A stretch of 64,000 bases of DNA from Posidonia oceanica (taxonomy: Eukaryota > Streptophyta > Magnoliopsida > Alismatales > Posidoniaceae): the NCBI GenBank assembly GCA_037176725.1, contig JAZBRS010000059.1, positions 13,875,001 through 13,939,000 on the forward strand, in the 5' to 3' direction. The position numbers and the translations under genes were made by a program. This document shows, piece after piece, positions 1 through 28,670 of this stretch; the stretch's first letter is position 1; each line of letters begins with the position of its first letter. The notes under the pieces were generated by a model, which did not search any database, was not told the DNA's origin, and saw only the letters and a program-made list of their open reading frames with translations.

Positions 1-840
1 CCATAATCAACTAAGCTACCTCAATCATGAAAAATCCAACAAAATCCAGAGCAACACTGTACGACGCAGAAGGCTGTGCGTCCAATGTAGGACTCAGCAT
101 TTCTTACGTCCAACACACTAACAGCATAAACTCCTTTAAATCTCTTACCATATCATGTACACCTTCACTATAATCCATTCACTCATCAAAAACAACTAGG
201 GAAACATCCAGACACTAGCATGCATCAAAATCCACCCATAAAAACATCATGAACAACCTCTAAAGGGTGTGTACCTAACTTTCAAGAGGTAAACCCTTGA
301 AACTTCACACCTTACATGCTTTCTCTCAAAGCTCCCTCTAGCCTTCCACGAACTCTCAGACACACATGCAATATTCCAACTTCAAGAAATCAATGCATGT
401 ATGCAAGAAAGGAAAGAAGAGGAAAAAGAAGAAGAAGAAGGAAACTTACCTCTCTCTCTCTCTGTCCCTCCCAAAAACCCTAGGATCTCTCTCTCTTGCT
501 CCTTGAGACGAAAAGGAGGAGAGGGGAAAGAATTCTCTCGAATACCACCCCCCTACATGGCCATATACAGGCAGCTGAAATTTTTAGACACAATTCAAAA
601 TATTGTACGCGTCTAACGTAAGACACATGCATGCACATGTTTAACACCTAGATATTCCAAAATATTCCATTCTGGACGTTGAACACGTGATACCTTACGT
701 CCAACATAAGACGTACCATATCCTATGTTTAACACCCAGTAACCAAAAAATAATATTCTAGAATCATTTCCGACGTCTAACACACCTAGATTCTAAATTA
801 AATTTCGAGTCCAAAAATACCACCTAAAATATGGATCGTC
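1..840. repeat. Repeat-like region with recurring ACGTYYAACA words
   Basis: No gene is recognised. The stretch carries several copies of a short word close to ACGTCCAACA or ACGTCTAACA (about 106, 609, 697 and 773) and a CT-rich block at 450-500. The texture resembles the untranslated or LTR part of a retrotransposon, but no second LTR, primer site or coding domain is visible, so the class is a guess. Confidence 0.3.
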
Positions 841-2082
841 ACACATTTAGATACATCATGTGAAGTAAGATTGAATTAACTTTGTGCCTGCATTAGTATT
901 TTAACAAGCTTGCATGGATGTATGTTAATGCATAAGATTCTGGGAGTCAATCTGCAGTAAAGATTCTCATTCATGGAAGATGCAGATCAGTCCATGTGTA
1001 ACAACACCCAAAGGGAATAACTATTACACAGATAGGATCATACAACTTGTATAACCTGTTCTGCATTCAGTCCACGACACAGTTGACACTCCATAAGATG
1101 GCTTGCGTGCTTCATGCAGGATATCTAGACAAGCTGCCAAAATTGAAACATTAAGTCCTGTGAATAGACGAGTATCATTTACTTGCAGATAATGAAGCTC
1201 CAGATGCCTTAAATCAGGTCATTTTCACTTGCATGAGGCATTCAATCATTAGACGCCAACAGATACACAACAATGACAAAAGAATATATGTTTAGCTTCT
1301 CCCTGTAAAAGAGTTCAACGAAATAAGTCTACCTCAGAAAACATAACGATAAGTATCGATCCATCATAAGATTGAATAGGACATATTACGCACCTGACTA
1401 TGCATTTAATGCACCGAATGTAAACCAGATTTCCTCTGAAAGTCAAAATCTTGAAGAGCAATGATTGATTGATAGTCATGCTTGTATTAAAAAAATCATG
1501 CTGTTTTTATATCCGTTGCATTGCTGCAAAGAATAGCAGCTTGTGCTTGGTTGCCATGCGGCAACTAACTTTGGTCGAAAAGGAATCAAACTCAAGATGC
1601 CAATCTTCCATTTTATGGCAGGTTTTTCAAGCTAGTTGGTCCTGGACATCAATTATTTCAATGAACATCCATGTTTTCCAGTTATGTCACAGTGTTTGTC
1701 TAAAATGTCAGCTTGACTGCTAAATTGACTCATGATTTCCATGAACTCTTGCCCTGCAAATAACAGTAGGTAGGCTTGACATAGAGATCCATAATCATAT
1801 CAGAGCAAGTTTCCTCATAGTATGTAATCACGATCAAGGCAGCATGTCGGTGAAATACGACAAAAATCTGGTCAGAGAACTTCATAATGTGGAACCTCAG
1901 TTCCAGTTTGCCAAATGTGTGAGGCAGCTCAAGAAACGTTTGAAATTTCAGAGACCGGAGTTCCAAAACATTTTGAAACTTGCAGCAGCACTGTCCATGA
2001 AACTGGTACCAGGTTTTCCTTGGTGAGGGAACAACCACAACAAACCGTAGTCCTATCACAGTTTAAGTACATTTAGCCAATT
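841..2082. other. 3' flank of the PPR gene
   Basis: This stretch lies downstream of the minus-strand PPR stop codon and probably includes its 3' UTR (about 1730-2082). Short open frames exist on both strands, including a 60-codon plus-strand frame at 1844-2026 and a 109-codon minus-strand frame at 1730-2059. They overlap each other, show no recognisable motif and look like chance. No repeat family was identified. Confidence 0.4.
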
Positions 2083-5000
2083 TTAACCTGATGCTGCTTG
2101 TGTTTTATGTTGCCTCCTCATAATTTTCCCTGTTCTAAGTCGTGTTGGCTTCCTAGACCGTGGAGCGACACCTTTTTTCTTCATCTTTTCCAGCTTCTGA
2201 CTCGTACCTTCTATATCAGCTGTAATAACCTTCTCTCTTTTTTCATCCGACAATAAAGCTAACCTTGCAAACTTCTTAGGCCTCACTTCTCCAAGACGTT
2301 GATGTATATCTTTGAAGGCAGGAACTAGACCAGCTCGCATGAAGTATCCTTCAGTAAGTTGCATTGAGTTTGATTCAGGTAAAGATGGAGCATCTTTCAA
2401 TTCTAGGTCCATACAGAAGGAAGAATCCTTCAACCACATCCTAAGAGAATGAGCTTTTGCTACAAGGAGCCCTGTGCGTGTTTTACATGGTAGAAAGGGT
2501 GAACCCATCTCCCAAAGGTATGCCTTCAACGTATTATTTAACGAAACCATATGATATTCAGCAGTTCCAGTAATTAAAACAACCGACTTTGGTGACTCAG
2601 GCAGTCCCTGTAAAGAGGCATCCTGAAACAATTGCAATAAGTTCAGTCTGCAGGCTGGAATTTAGAGATACATTTGTTGTTGTGCCAAAGCACTACCTAT
2701 AGAGGAGAATCGATAAAGTCCAATGGAAGACATGATACACATGCTGAAGGCTAGCTTATTTTCCAGTTATAAATGGCTAATCTCATTTATTATGAATAAT
2801 ATATTCATCTTAGAACAATGCCAGATCCCATTGAACAAAAAACTTTCTCTCCAAACCATGTGACTTTTCATTTAATTGATGATGCATTTCACTCATCACG
2901 TATATAAAATTTTACTAGTCAAAATAAATATTGTATTAAAGTTATTATTCCTTTTACTGACAGATTAGCTCTATTTGGATTCAAAATAGTAAAACAATTG
3001 TCTTGGAAAAACTTCATATATGCAGCCAACTTAATAAAAAACATTATCCTAAAAAAACTTGTAAGATAATATTCCTTAATTATTGGAACCCCAAAGATCT
3101 GCCTTTGAAAAAAGAAAGTACATGTGGACTACAAAATTCCTAGGCAAGCTTTCATTAATAAATAGCCTAACTACAAAAAGGTCAAATATTTAAGCCATTT
3201 GTTATAAAAAGGCTTACTTGCATGTGGTCAAGCCATAATGTAAGACCAACGAGAGCAGCACCAGCAGACAACTTCCTAAAATCAGCTCCCCAGTCCCTGT
3301 CTGCAACTCTGCATCACCATCACTGTCAGATTTAAGTGCTGTCAAGGTATTACATAAGCTCAATGAAGAGAGATAAAATAGAAAATGATAAACTTAAGGT
3401 ATTACACAAACTCAATGAACAGAGATAAAATTGAAAACGATAAACTTATCACCTTCTGGGGAAAAAATGCTAAACTAATTGGACTATTCACAGCTCTGAA
3501 AGTTATAAATATAAGATTTTCTATCAGAATAAATTGTTACTTTATTATATAACACTTGTCTCATTTGATGCTGATGAAGATGGTACACAGTGCATTGAAG
3601 CGCCTTCCATAAGTAACACAAGGTACAGAAGTGAGTACAAAATTCAAAATGAGTTTTTTTCAGTATCATTACAAGATTTATTCACTTCACAAGCATGAAA
3701 CTAAACTGGCTTTCTGCAAAATAAGAAATGTTTCCACACAATTAATGTTGTAGCTCAAATTTTGAAAGCACGTATCATCCATATATAATGCAGTAAGCAT
3801 GACAACAAGGTCACTGGGATTATGAAGTTGATAGAGGTCAAAGTGAGTGAATTTTGTGTAACTGCGAATACATAATTGCTTAGAAGTGCAACATTTGGAT
3901 GCATCTCTTCTACTAAACAAGAAAAGGTGAACATAAGAAAATACTCTGGACAAGTAATCCATGGGCAAAAATAATTTAGTGTTTCGTAATAAAATCAGAA
4001 CCAAATATATAACATGTAAAATGGTAAGGCATAAATAGAAAAAACAGACAGCATAATATTAACTGAACTGACTGTGCATGGCAGCAAGAATTTGAAACTA
4101 GTGAATACCTGAATACATCACGGCGATAGATACCCTTTCTGATTGCCAGCTGGAAAACCCAAGAAGCAGTAGCACGGCGTTCAAATGACCACAAGAGATC
4201 CTCCAAGGCATTGACAAAGTTAAAAGATGCATTATCTTCAGATCCTATTTGGTCAACAATGTTGTCCAGCTCTCTAACTAGCAACTCAGCTTTTCCAGTA
4301 AGAAGTCTACAGAACATAAGGGAAATAATGAACCATCAGTCTGATTTTTTAGCTGTCCGGGAAGATATTGGATCCACTAAACTTTTGAAAAAAACAAAAC
4401 TTAGTGGTGTTGGTTGTTTCAAATAAATTGCAATGTCCAATTAAATCTACCTCATTGGAAGATCGAAGCCTGTATCACATAATGATTGCAAAAGAAAGAC
4501 AGCTTCACTTGTTTGATGGCACAAACTTGCACCTCTGATAAAGCATGTCCAAATTCTGTGATCTGGTTCTACACCATCTTCTCTCATTTCCAGCAGTATC
4601 TTAATAGCCATGTTACGGTCACCACTCTTCAAGTAAGCATCAATAACTGAAGAATATGGCAATGTACTGAGATCCAGGCCAGAACTTCTGAGGTTATCAA
4701 GCACATTCTCTGCTTCCTGAGGCTGCCCACCAGTGCCATAGGAATCCATGAGCATGTGCATCGTAGCAATTGTTGGTTTCAAACCCGTCTCTTTCATCTG
4801 GAAAAGCACAGATTCACCTTTTGAATGGTTTCCGGAATCCCTATATATTTTCATCATTGTGTGGTATACAGAGCGATCCAATCTTCCACCTTTCGACTGA
4901 ATTGTCTCAAAAAGTTCTTCAGCCTTTTCCAGTAGCTGCTCCCTGCCGCATGCTGCAAGCAGGCTTTTGTATGTATCCAATTTAGGTTCCAAACCTTTCC

Positions 5001-7995
5001 TTTTCATTTCATTTAAAAGAGAAAAACCTTCCTCTGGCCTGCGATCTTTGCTATACATCAAGATAAGATTATTGTAAGTTTCCTCGTCTGCTTCAAACCC
5101 AGCTTCACGGATTCTTCGGTAAACATCAACAGTCTTCCTAAAATCCTCGATCCCTGTATACATTTTGAGAAGACAGTTGAAGATGGTGAGGTCAGGTTTA
5201 AATCCAGTTTGTTCCATCTCCATGACCATTGATTCAACATCTCTGACTCGTTTACCACGAGAAAGCAAACTAATCATACTTCTGTAAAGATGCATACTGG
5301 GCAAATAGCCAGCTGCTTTCATCCCATTATATATCTTCTTCACCTCAAATATGTTTCCCGCTCTAGCAAATGCATCAAGCATTAAAAGAATAGTACTCTT
5401 GCTTATTTTTAAGTCCATATCTTGCAACTCTTCAACAACAACATAGATCTCACTTAGCCTTCCATCAACAATTAGGGCCCGCAAAAGACCATTAACAGAT
5501 TCTACAGTAGGTGAGGGACCTTCCTTCATCATAGTATTAAAAACCGCTCTTGCTTGTTCATATCGTCCACTTTCAGCATATGCATATATCAGAGCATTCC
5601 AAACCTTCCTTTCAACAGTTCTTTGCAGTCTAAGTTTCCCAACTAAGCTTTCTGCCCTCTGCAAAATCTTCAGCTTCCCATATGCTTCAATCAATGCAAC
5701 ATGAGGGGAAAGATCATTGAATGGAAATCCAACTCTTTCGGCCTCATCCAACAAATGATGAGCTGTTTCAGGAAATCCCATTTTGCAGTATATATTGATG
5801 ACACTTCTATAGATGTCTTGGCAAGGCCTAAGGCCATGGAATCTCAAATCAAAAAATAACTGACAAGCTTCAGAGAAATATTCTGTTTCTTCACAGCATG
5901 TGATCAGAGATTTATATACATTGTAGCTTTCACCAAAGGAATGAAAACCAACGTTTTCAAGTTTCTTGTATTCCTCCATTGCAGCTTTTGCTTGCCCTTT
6001 CTTGCATAGCATGAGAATTGAAGCTTCAGTAATCAAATTATGAGAGCCAGAAGCATGCTCTCTTAGAAAGTCAAGCAAAGCACGAGCTTCCTCTTGCCTT
6101 CCTGAAGAATCATATGCACTCAAAATGGATGAAAGATTACCACAGTGTGCCTCCTCTCCCTGTAAAATAGCCTCCTTCAGCATCTTGGCCCCAAAGTCAA
6201 AGCATTCTGCTTTTACAAGAATTGAAGAAATTGATTTGGGGTTCATCCCGCGTAACCTCGTCATGTCATTGACCAAATGTTCAACATCCTCATCCCTGGT
6301 ATCCTTAGCAAACACCCTGATCATAACCTGGTAGAGACCATCATCAGGCATGAATCCATTTCGAATCATATCCCTGTAAAACACCATGGCCTTCCTTGTG
6401 TCACCTGCCCTCAGTAAAACATCCAACACAACAGAATATGCCCGGTTGTCTGGCTTAATGCCAGACCTAACCATATGATCAAAGGTCTTCTCAGCTTCCA
6501 CTCTCATTCCGACCTTTGCATATCCACAGATAAGCGCACTAAAAGTCTTCAAGGTTGGTCTTACCCCCAAATCCACCATCTCCAACATCAAGTTTGCTGC
6601 TTCGGATACGCGATCTGCTTTCCCTAGAGAGTCTATCAACACAGTATACGTTACAGCATCAGGCTTGCACCCAGCCAATTTCATATCTCCATAAGTCTGG
6701 AGGGCTAAATCATGCCTACCCTGCTTCCCATACATATGAATAATGGTGTTGTAAGTAATCTCATCCATTCTAAACCCTGCAGCAACCATTTTATTGCAAA
6801 CTCTATCCACCTCCTTCGCATTACCTTCTCTTGCAAAGGAATACAACAGCGAGTTATACGTGACGGCATCTGGAGAGAAACCCATCTTGCCCAATTGACC
6901 AAACAAACGCTCAGCCTCTGCTGTCCTTCCACACCGCCCATAAACAGACACCATAGTGTTGTAAGTCCAAAGATCTGGCTGGCACTTTGCCGCCTCCATA
7001 TCCTCATACACTCTCACCACCTCCTCCAAACTGGACCCATGCGAGCAAGCACTAATCAGGGTATTATATGTGATTGTATCCGGTCGAAGCCCAGACCGCC
7101 TAACCTCTCCAAGAAGCTCCACTGCCGACCCAGGGGGCATATGCCCCGACTTAGCTCTCGCATTGATAAGCGTATTAAAGCTAACAAGATCAGGCTGACA
7201 CCCTCTCCTCTTTATCACCTCAATCAATTCCAGCACCTTCCTAAACCTCCCACTCCTAGCATGAACCCCCATCATCGCATTATAAACCTGAACAGAAGCA
7301 GCTGCATTATCGGATTCAATCTCGGAATCCACACTCGTCGCCCTCCCAAACACCTCCTCTGCCAACAAATCCTGCCGGGCACGACCCAGCACCGATACAA
7401 TTGTCGAGACCATCCTCGCATTGGGCGAATACCACCGCCGTAAATTCAACCACTCGTAGACCTCCAATGCACGCTGCCAATTCACCCGCCCGACCTGCTT
7501 GACGACGAAACAGTAATCCGTGGGCGTCATCTGGACCTCCCTTTCGTCCACTACATCCGCCACGAACTCCCCGGAGTCCAAAGATAGGATCTTTTCCGTC
7601 AGGAACTGTACCCTTTGCCTCCAGTCACGAGCTCTTTTAAGAGCCAACTTCGTCATCTTCTTCACTCTCGTTCTCCCGCTCCTCCACTCCGTCTTCTCCA
7701 TCCCCACCTCCTCCACTCCCACCTCCATCTCGACTTCCTCGTCACCACCACCACCGCCAGTTCCACTGTTTCCGCCAAATCTCGCATCTTTTGAGGGGGA
7801 CTCGACGGGGAAGCGGGGTTTCGGGGGAGTGAGGGCGGGGGCGAAGTCTTGTATCCGGAGGTCCGGCCACCGGACGGATGGCGAAGCTCTGCTGTACTCG
7901 AACTGCTTTGGTGTAGCGAATACGACTGGTCGGTGGCGGTGTGGGGGAGGAGAAGGAGGGAGAGGAGAGGGAGAGAGATGAGCTCCGGCGATCAT
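2083..7995 (-). CDS. EMB1270: PPR protein with SMR-like C-terminus, EMB1270 type
   Basis: Chloroplast pentatricopeptide repeat protein. The Arabidopsis homologue is essential for embryo development and acts in plastid intron splicing (family knowledge). Minus-strand exons: 7995-4451, 4306-4109, 3308-3218 and 2622-2083. All junctions are GT/AG and phases fit (M-AG|A-LLTGK, VF-AG|A-VADRDWG, HMQ|DASLQ), giving 1457 aa. The N-terminus is Pro/Arg-rich and transit-peptide-like, followed by conserved YSRASPSVRWP. More than 20 PPR motifs run from about residue 150 to 1170, for example VTYNSLLYSFAREGN and ITYNTIIHMYGKQGR. The last three exons encode a conserved tail with DWGADFRKLSAGAALVGLTLW and VVLITGTAEYH, resembling an SMR domain, then a basic end (KLEKMKKKGV). 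The start is the first ATG in a frame of 1182 codons that reads into intron 1 before stopping at 4447; that stop is not the true end. Similarity to EMB1270 extends over the whole length, so identity is firm. Confidence 0.93.
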
Positions 7996-8745
7996 CGCCG
8001 GCGACTAGGGTTTGGGACGGGAGTGGTTTGGATAGAGGGGTGGTGGTGGTGTGGAGGAGGAGGAGGGAAGAAAACGGAGAATTTTTCCGAATTACTTGCA
8101 TTTACATCCCCTCTGAAACTTCCTATTTGATACCTAATAATTTCTAGTATTGTTACGTAATCCTTGCTGGCGTATGGATTGGGTGAACTTGACTCCGACG
8201 CCGTTGAGTCATTGACCAAACTATAAAATAAACAAGCATTCTTCCGAGCACATCCATGATTTTTTTCCAACGCGGTTTTGAATGGGTTGAATGTTTGCAT
8301 TTTGATATTGGGTTTGATTCCCATTTTTCGTTTGTCTCGAGTGTCTGCAATGGTCAAGTTATTGCTGTGGTGGTTACATCTTTGTGGTGGTTTGTTCGTT
8401 GTTACCATGGGGCTTGTGTAGAAGATTTGCATAGATGTTGAATAAAGAAACAAAACTTGCTTATCACGTCTTTTGCCGTCTTACTTGATTTATTTGAAGA
8501 TTTAGTGCCTTGAATATTAAAGTATGATACCATTGACGTAGATTATGAACGTAACGTTTTTCTTTCTCCTTTCTGGAGTATGCATATGTAAACCACTCGC
8601 TGCTTGGTGCCAATGCGTCCTGGTTAGTTTTGCAAAGATAAAATCATAATGACGTATGCAAGTCCAAAGTTGCATATTGAGATTGATTAATTCAGGACAG
8701 GTTGACTGCAAGTATTGCCAATGGTGACCAAGTATTATTATATAT
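7996..8745. other. Intergenic: promoter side of the PPR gene
   Basis: This is the 5' flank of the minus-strand PPR gene. The first 110 bases (to about 8110) are GC-rich and probably leader. The remainder is AT-rich with no convincing ORF. No transcription-factor site is claimed. Confidence 0.4.
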
Positions 8746-9466
8746 AGGATTGTCAATGGGTAGATATAAGTAATGTAAGGCTTTATCCATATTTTTATCT
8801 ACGAATCAACATCCTTACCTATATCTATTTATTATCTATTAAGAATAATCTCTTACCCATGTCTGTTTCATACCTATCAAGATAAGTAGATAATAGCGGA
8901 TAATGAGTAATAAACGGGTAAAACTTTTCTTATTCTCAAAATACATATAATAAATAATTCATTTCTTACATATAACTCAAATTAATATATATCATTTGCA
9001 AACACCACATAATTAGTAATCAAATAAATAGTATAAACTAATATAACATTAAGATGTTTAAATAAAATAAACATAATTGCACGATGTTCAAAATTAGGCT
9101 TTAATATATATACTTTGGGTTTCTTTACTCATTTTATTTTTAACAAATCATAATTATCATGTGTATACAATATAGACCTTATAAGAATAATGTACTAAGT
9201 GTCAAACATAAACATTAAAGATCATGTGGTATAATATATACATAAAAAATGTTATAATTTAAATAGGTAAAGAGGATAGGTAAAGGATTATCCATATCCT
9301 ACCTATTAAAATATGTGAGTAATTTTTTTTATTATACCCTATCTATTAAATAAATAGGTACTTTTTTCTTACCCAAATCCACTTTAATTAGGTGGATAAT
9401 GAATAAGGTAATGGATAAATAGTTAAAATTAATAGTCTTAATTACATATTTCTAAATCCACCCTTA
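8746..9466. repeat. Possible hAT-like MITE, degenerate
   Basis: A very AT-rich 0.7-kb block in which TATCC words cluster on one side and GGATA words on both sides. It begins TAGGATTGTCAATGGG and ends with a segment whose reverse complement starts TAAGGGTGGATTTAG. The imperfect inverted ends, a possible TATATA flank on each side and the absence of coding sequence suggest a non-autonomous hAT-like element. The ends match poorly, so this is tentative. Confidence 0.25.
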
Positions 9467-10229
9467 TATAATAAGATGAAAATATTATAATAAGACCGGA
9501 TGGAGTCCCATACTCTCATTGTGTCGACACAAAATCGTAAATGTGTGATACTTTTTATTGCAAACAAAGAACTTTTTTTTTACTTAAACATCCTCATAAC
9601 TTGTGATATTATTATTTTTGATTCACTTACCATATACCTTACAAATCCTATACCATATCTTACGAGCGTGCAAATCAATTTGATATTTAAGACTAAGGAC
9701 CTATTTACTAATGATTATTGGCACCAATTTTTTGGAAAAAAAAAGCTTATATCTGAAAAACTAAGTATAAAAATTTTCAAAAATATTGATTAAAAAAAAA
9801 CTATAATAACATTTTATAAAGATATTCTGCTTGAAGTCAGAACCTTCCCAACTATTATCTGCTAGTTATCTTCTTCTTCTTCTTATTTACTTTACTTTTA
9901 TTTTGATTGCCTATCTTATTTAGACATTGAGTTACATGACATATTCATCGGATTTGATGATAATCTTGATCATCAAAGTCACTTTTATTGTTATGCCTGT
10001 AACATTATAGTAATTTTGTATTTCTTTGGTACACTTGATACACCTGATGGTGACAGGGCATCAGGTTTAAATTTAATACAAGTTATTGCCATTTAGGAAA
10101 AAAAACATTTTACAAGGATATCCAAGCAAGAAGTGGCGAAAAAAAAAAAACCATGGTTTGTTTGCACTTGAAAACCTTGAGCCCCAAACGAACCCAACTT
10201 TATTAACACACAAATAAATAATGTATTAG
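9467..10229. other. AT-rich intergenic sequence upstream of the kinase gene
   Basis: AT-rich sequence with poly-A/T tracts and no recognisable gene. One 97-codon plus-strand frame at 9500-9793 has low-complexity, biased composition and no motif. The right part presumably holds the YAK1 promoter, but no clear TATA box position is fixed. Confidence 0.35.
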
Positions 10230-10489
10230 AGAGAGAGGAGAGGCGGAGGTGGTGAGAAGCGAAGAAGAAGAGAAGAAGAAGACATCAGCAAGCAAAGAGG
10301 AAGAAGAAAGGGAGAGGGGAAAAAGATTCCTCGTGCTCTTCCCAATTACGGCCTCAGATCTCCCGATTCCCCAGCCCTATCCTGCCCATTCCCACCGATT
10401 CCATCCAAAGACCCGTGCTTTCTGCGCGGCCATTGGTGCCGGCGGCCTCGTTTGGAGGGAGGGAGGCGGGCGGGGGGGAGGGAGGTTGG

Positions 10490-10571
10490 ATGGATTGGGT
10501 ATGGCGGTAGCATGGGACTGGAGTCCTCCGGGAGTGTCGATTTTCTGGGGGTGGTGGTGATGGGGGAGTGA
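10490..10571 (+). promoter_or_regulatory. Upstream AUGs in the YAK1 leader
   Basis: Three short upstream frames lie just before the kinase start at 10586: 10490-10510 (6 codons plus stop), 10501-10560 (19 codons plus stop) and 10512-10571 (19 codons plus stop). The last ends 14 nt before the main ATG. The main frame is open back to 10511 but has no earlier ATG. If the transcript begins in the GA-rich leader near 10230, these uORFs would precede the coding region and could lower or regulate translation. The transcription start is not known from sequence. Confidence 0.45.
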
Positions 10572-10585
10572 TCGAGGGTGGTGAC

Positions 10586-27327
<16,742 letters not shown>

Positions 27328-28507
27328 ATTCATAGGCTGGTCCCTTTTTCCTCATAGGCTGGTCCCCTTTTCCTTTGAGAGGGATATTATATTTCATGCT
27401 GGCAATGGAGTTTGTATTTGAATTATCATGTGCTTGTTGACGGACCATGCTTCATAAACATAGTGCTATATAAAATCATGGCATTCATCCATTGTTTGGC
27501 TTTTATGTGCTAGTGGTACTAAGTTATTAGTCTCCCTAGGTGCACTTCTTTGGTAGATTTTCAACTCTGCTCCATCTGATTTTTTGCATTAGACATAAAC
27601 CTAACATTTCAAGTAAGATTTATTTTGCAGTATGACGGAAAAGTTTGTGTATGAAGATTGTGGACAGGTGTTCTGAATATTTTCTTCTGGATGAGTTTTG
27701 AGCTTCCCAGCTATTGATATTTTTATCGACCAACTCATGGAAACATACTTTAATTACTTTTTTGCGAGCAATCTTTCTGGTTTCATGAAGCATCAAAGGA
27801 TATGGGAAGTGAGATATTTTCTCGAGCAATTCAATACTTGTGAAATTTGCTGCTCCTTCCTAATGAGTTTATTAAACAGGGAAACATCATGCTATTGCAT
27901 GTCGTAGGTTTTGCAGCACTCTGGTTTAGCCTACTCATTTTATCCATTTTCTCTACTTCCAGGTCTGGGTTGTGTTGCAATTTACTATTGTTTACCTTCA
28001 CAACTAAATTGATGTGCCATTTTTATCATTCTAAACATTTCACTGTGTATGTTCTCTGTGGTTTGAAATTCTCTCTTTTTCTATGTTGGGGGCTCTAAGG
28101 CTATTCCTATATTATTGTCATGGAAAAACACTATAGTTAAATTTTTGTTGATCTGAGTTTGAGCCTTGGGGTGTTTGAGACATTTTAATGGGTAATATAA
28201 GTATAATTCCAGCTTTTCTTTCGTCCTGTACAAGATTCAAAAGTTAAATCATAGACTATTTAGTGGTTGTGTGAGGTATTAGAGCAGAAAATTTTAGCTA
28301 ATTTTGGAGGGACTACCAATTAGCTTGTAAAACACACGCTTAAATAAAAATTCGTTCTGTTGGTTCTGTGCTCTGAAATGAAAATTATTATTCCTAGGGC
28401 ATTATATGATATATGCAGGTTTTACAGCAGTGAATTCGAAGTCGAGAGTAATTTTGATAGGCTTGACTGTGGTAATCTTTGTACCACTTCTCCTGGTGCA
28501 TTCAACT
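27328..28507. other. YAK1 3' UTR and downstream sequence
   Basis: Follows the YAK1 TGA at 27325-27327. Early sequence is presumably 3' UTR. A short exon-like segment (27632-27666, between TTTTGCAG and CAG|GTGTTC) and others raise the possibility of spliced 3' UTR or a separate transcript, but no protein is recognised. Confidence 0.4.
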
Positions 28508-28670
28508 AGATGGATTCACTTTCCTTTCAGCTCCTACATTTCTGCTGAAAAAAGAAGACAGGCATGCATTCCGTTTATTAAAAAGAAGGCATCAATCTAC
28601 ATCTCGGGATAAACGTCTTTGGGGCAACTTGAGCTTAAGAAAGGAAAGGGATCCAATTATAAGAAGTTGA
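28508..28670 (+). CDS. Unassigned terminal-exon-like ORF
   Basis: A coding-like segment follows a TTTCAG acceptor near 28530 and ends at a TGA near 28670. It encodes a very basic tail including LLKKEDRHAFRLLKRRH and LWGNLSLRKERDPIIRS. Composition looks more protein-like than its neighbours, but I do not recognise the family. Upstream exons are not identified. It could be the end of a small gene, an alternative 3' end of YAK1 or chance. Confidence 0.25.

Noticed and set aside
4447..4450. Stop codon in the large PPR frame taken as the end of the protein
   Set aside because: It lies in intron 1; a GT donor just before it joins in phase to three further conserved exons.
6712..7443. 243-codon plus-strand ORF
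   Set aside because: It lies antisense to the PPR exon and mirrors its periodic structure; no motif of its own.
9500..9793. 97-codon plus-strand ORF
   Set aside because: AT-driven composition (Ile, Phe, Asn, Lys), no motif and no splice partner.
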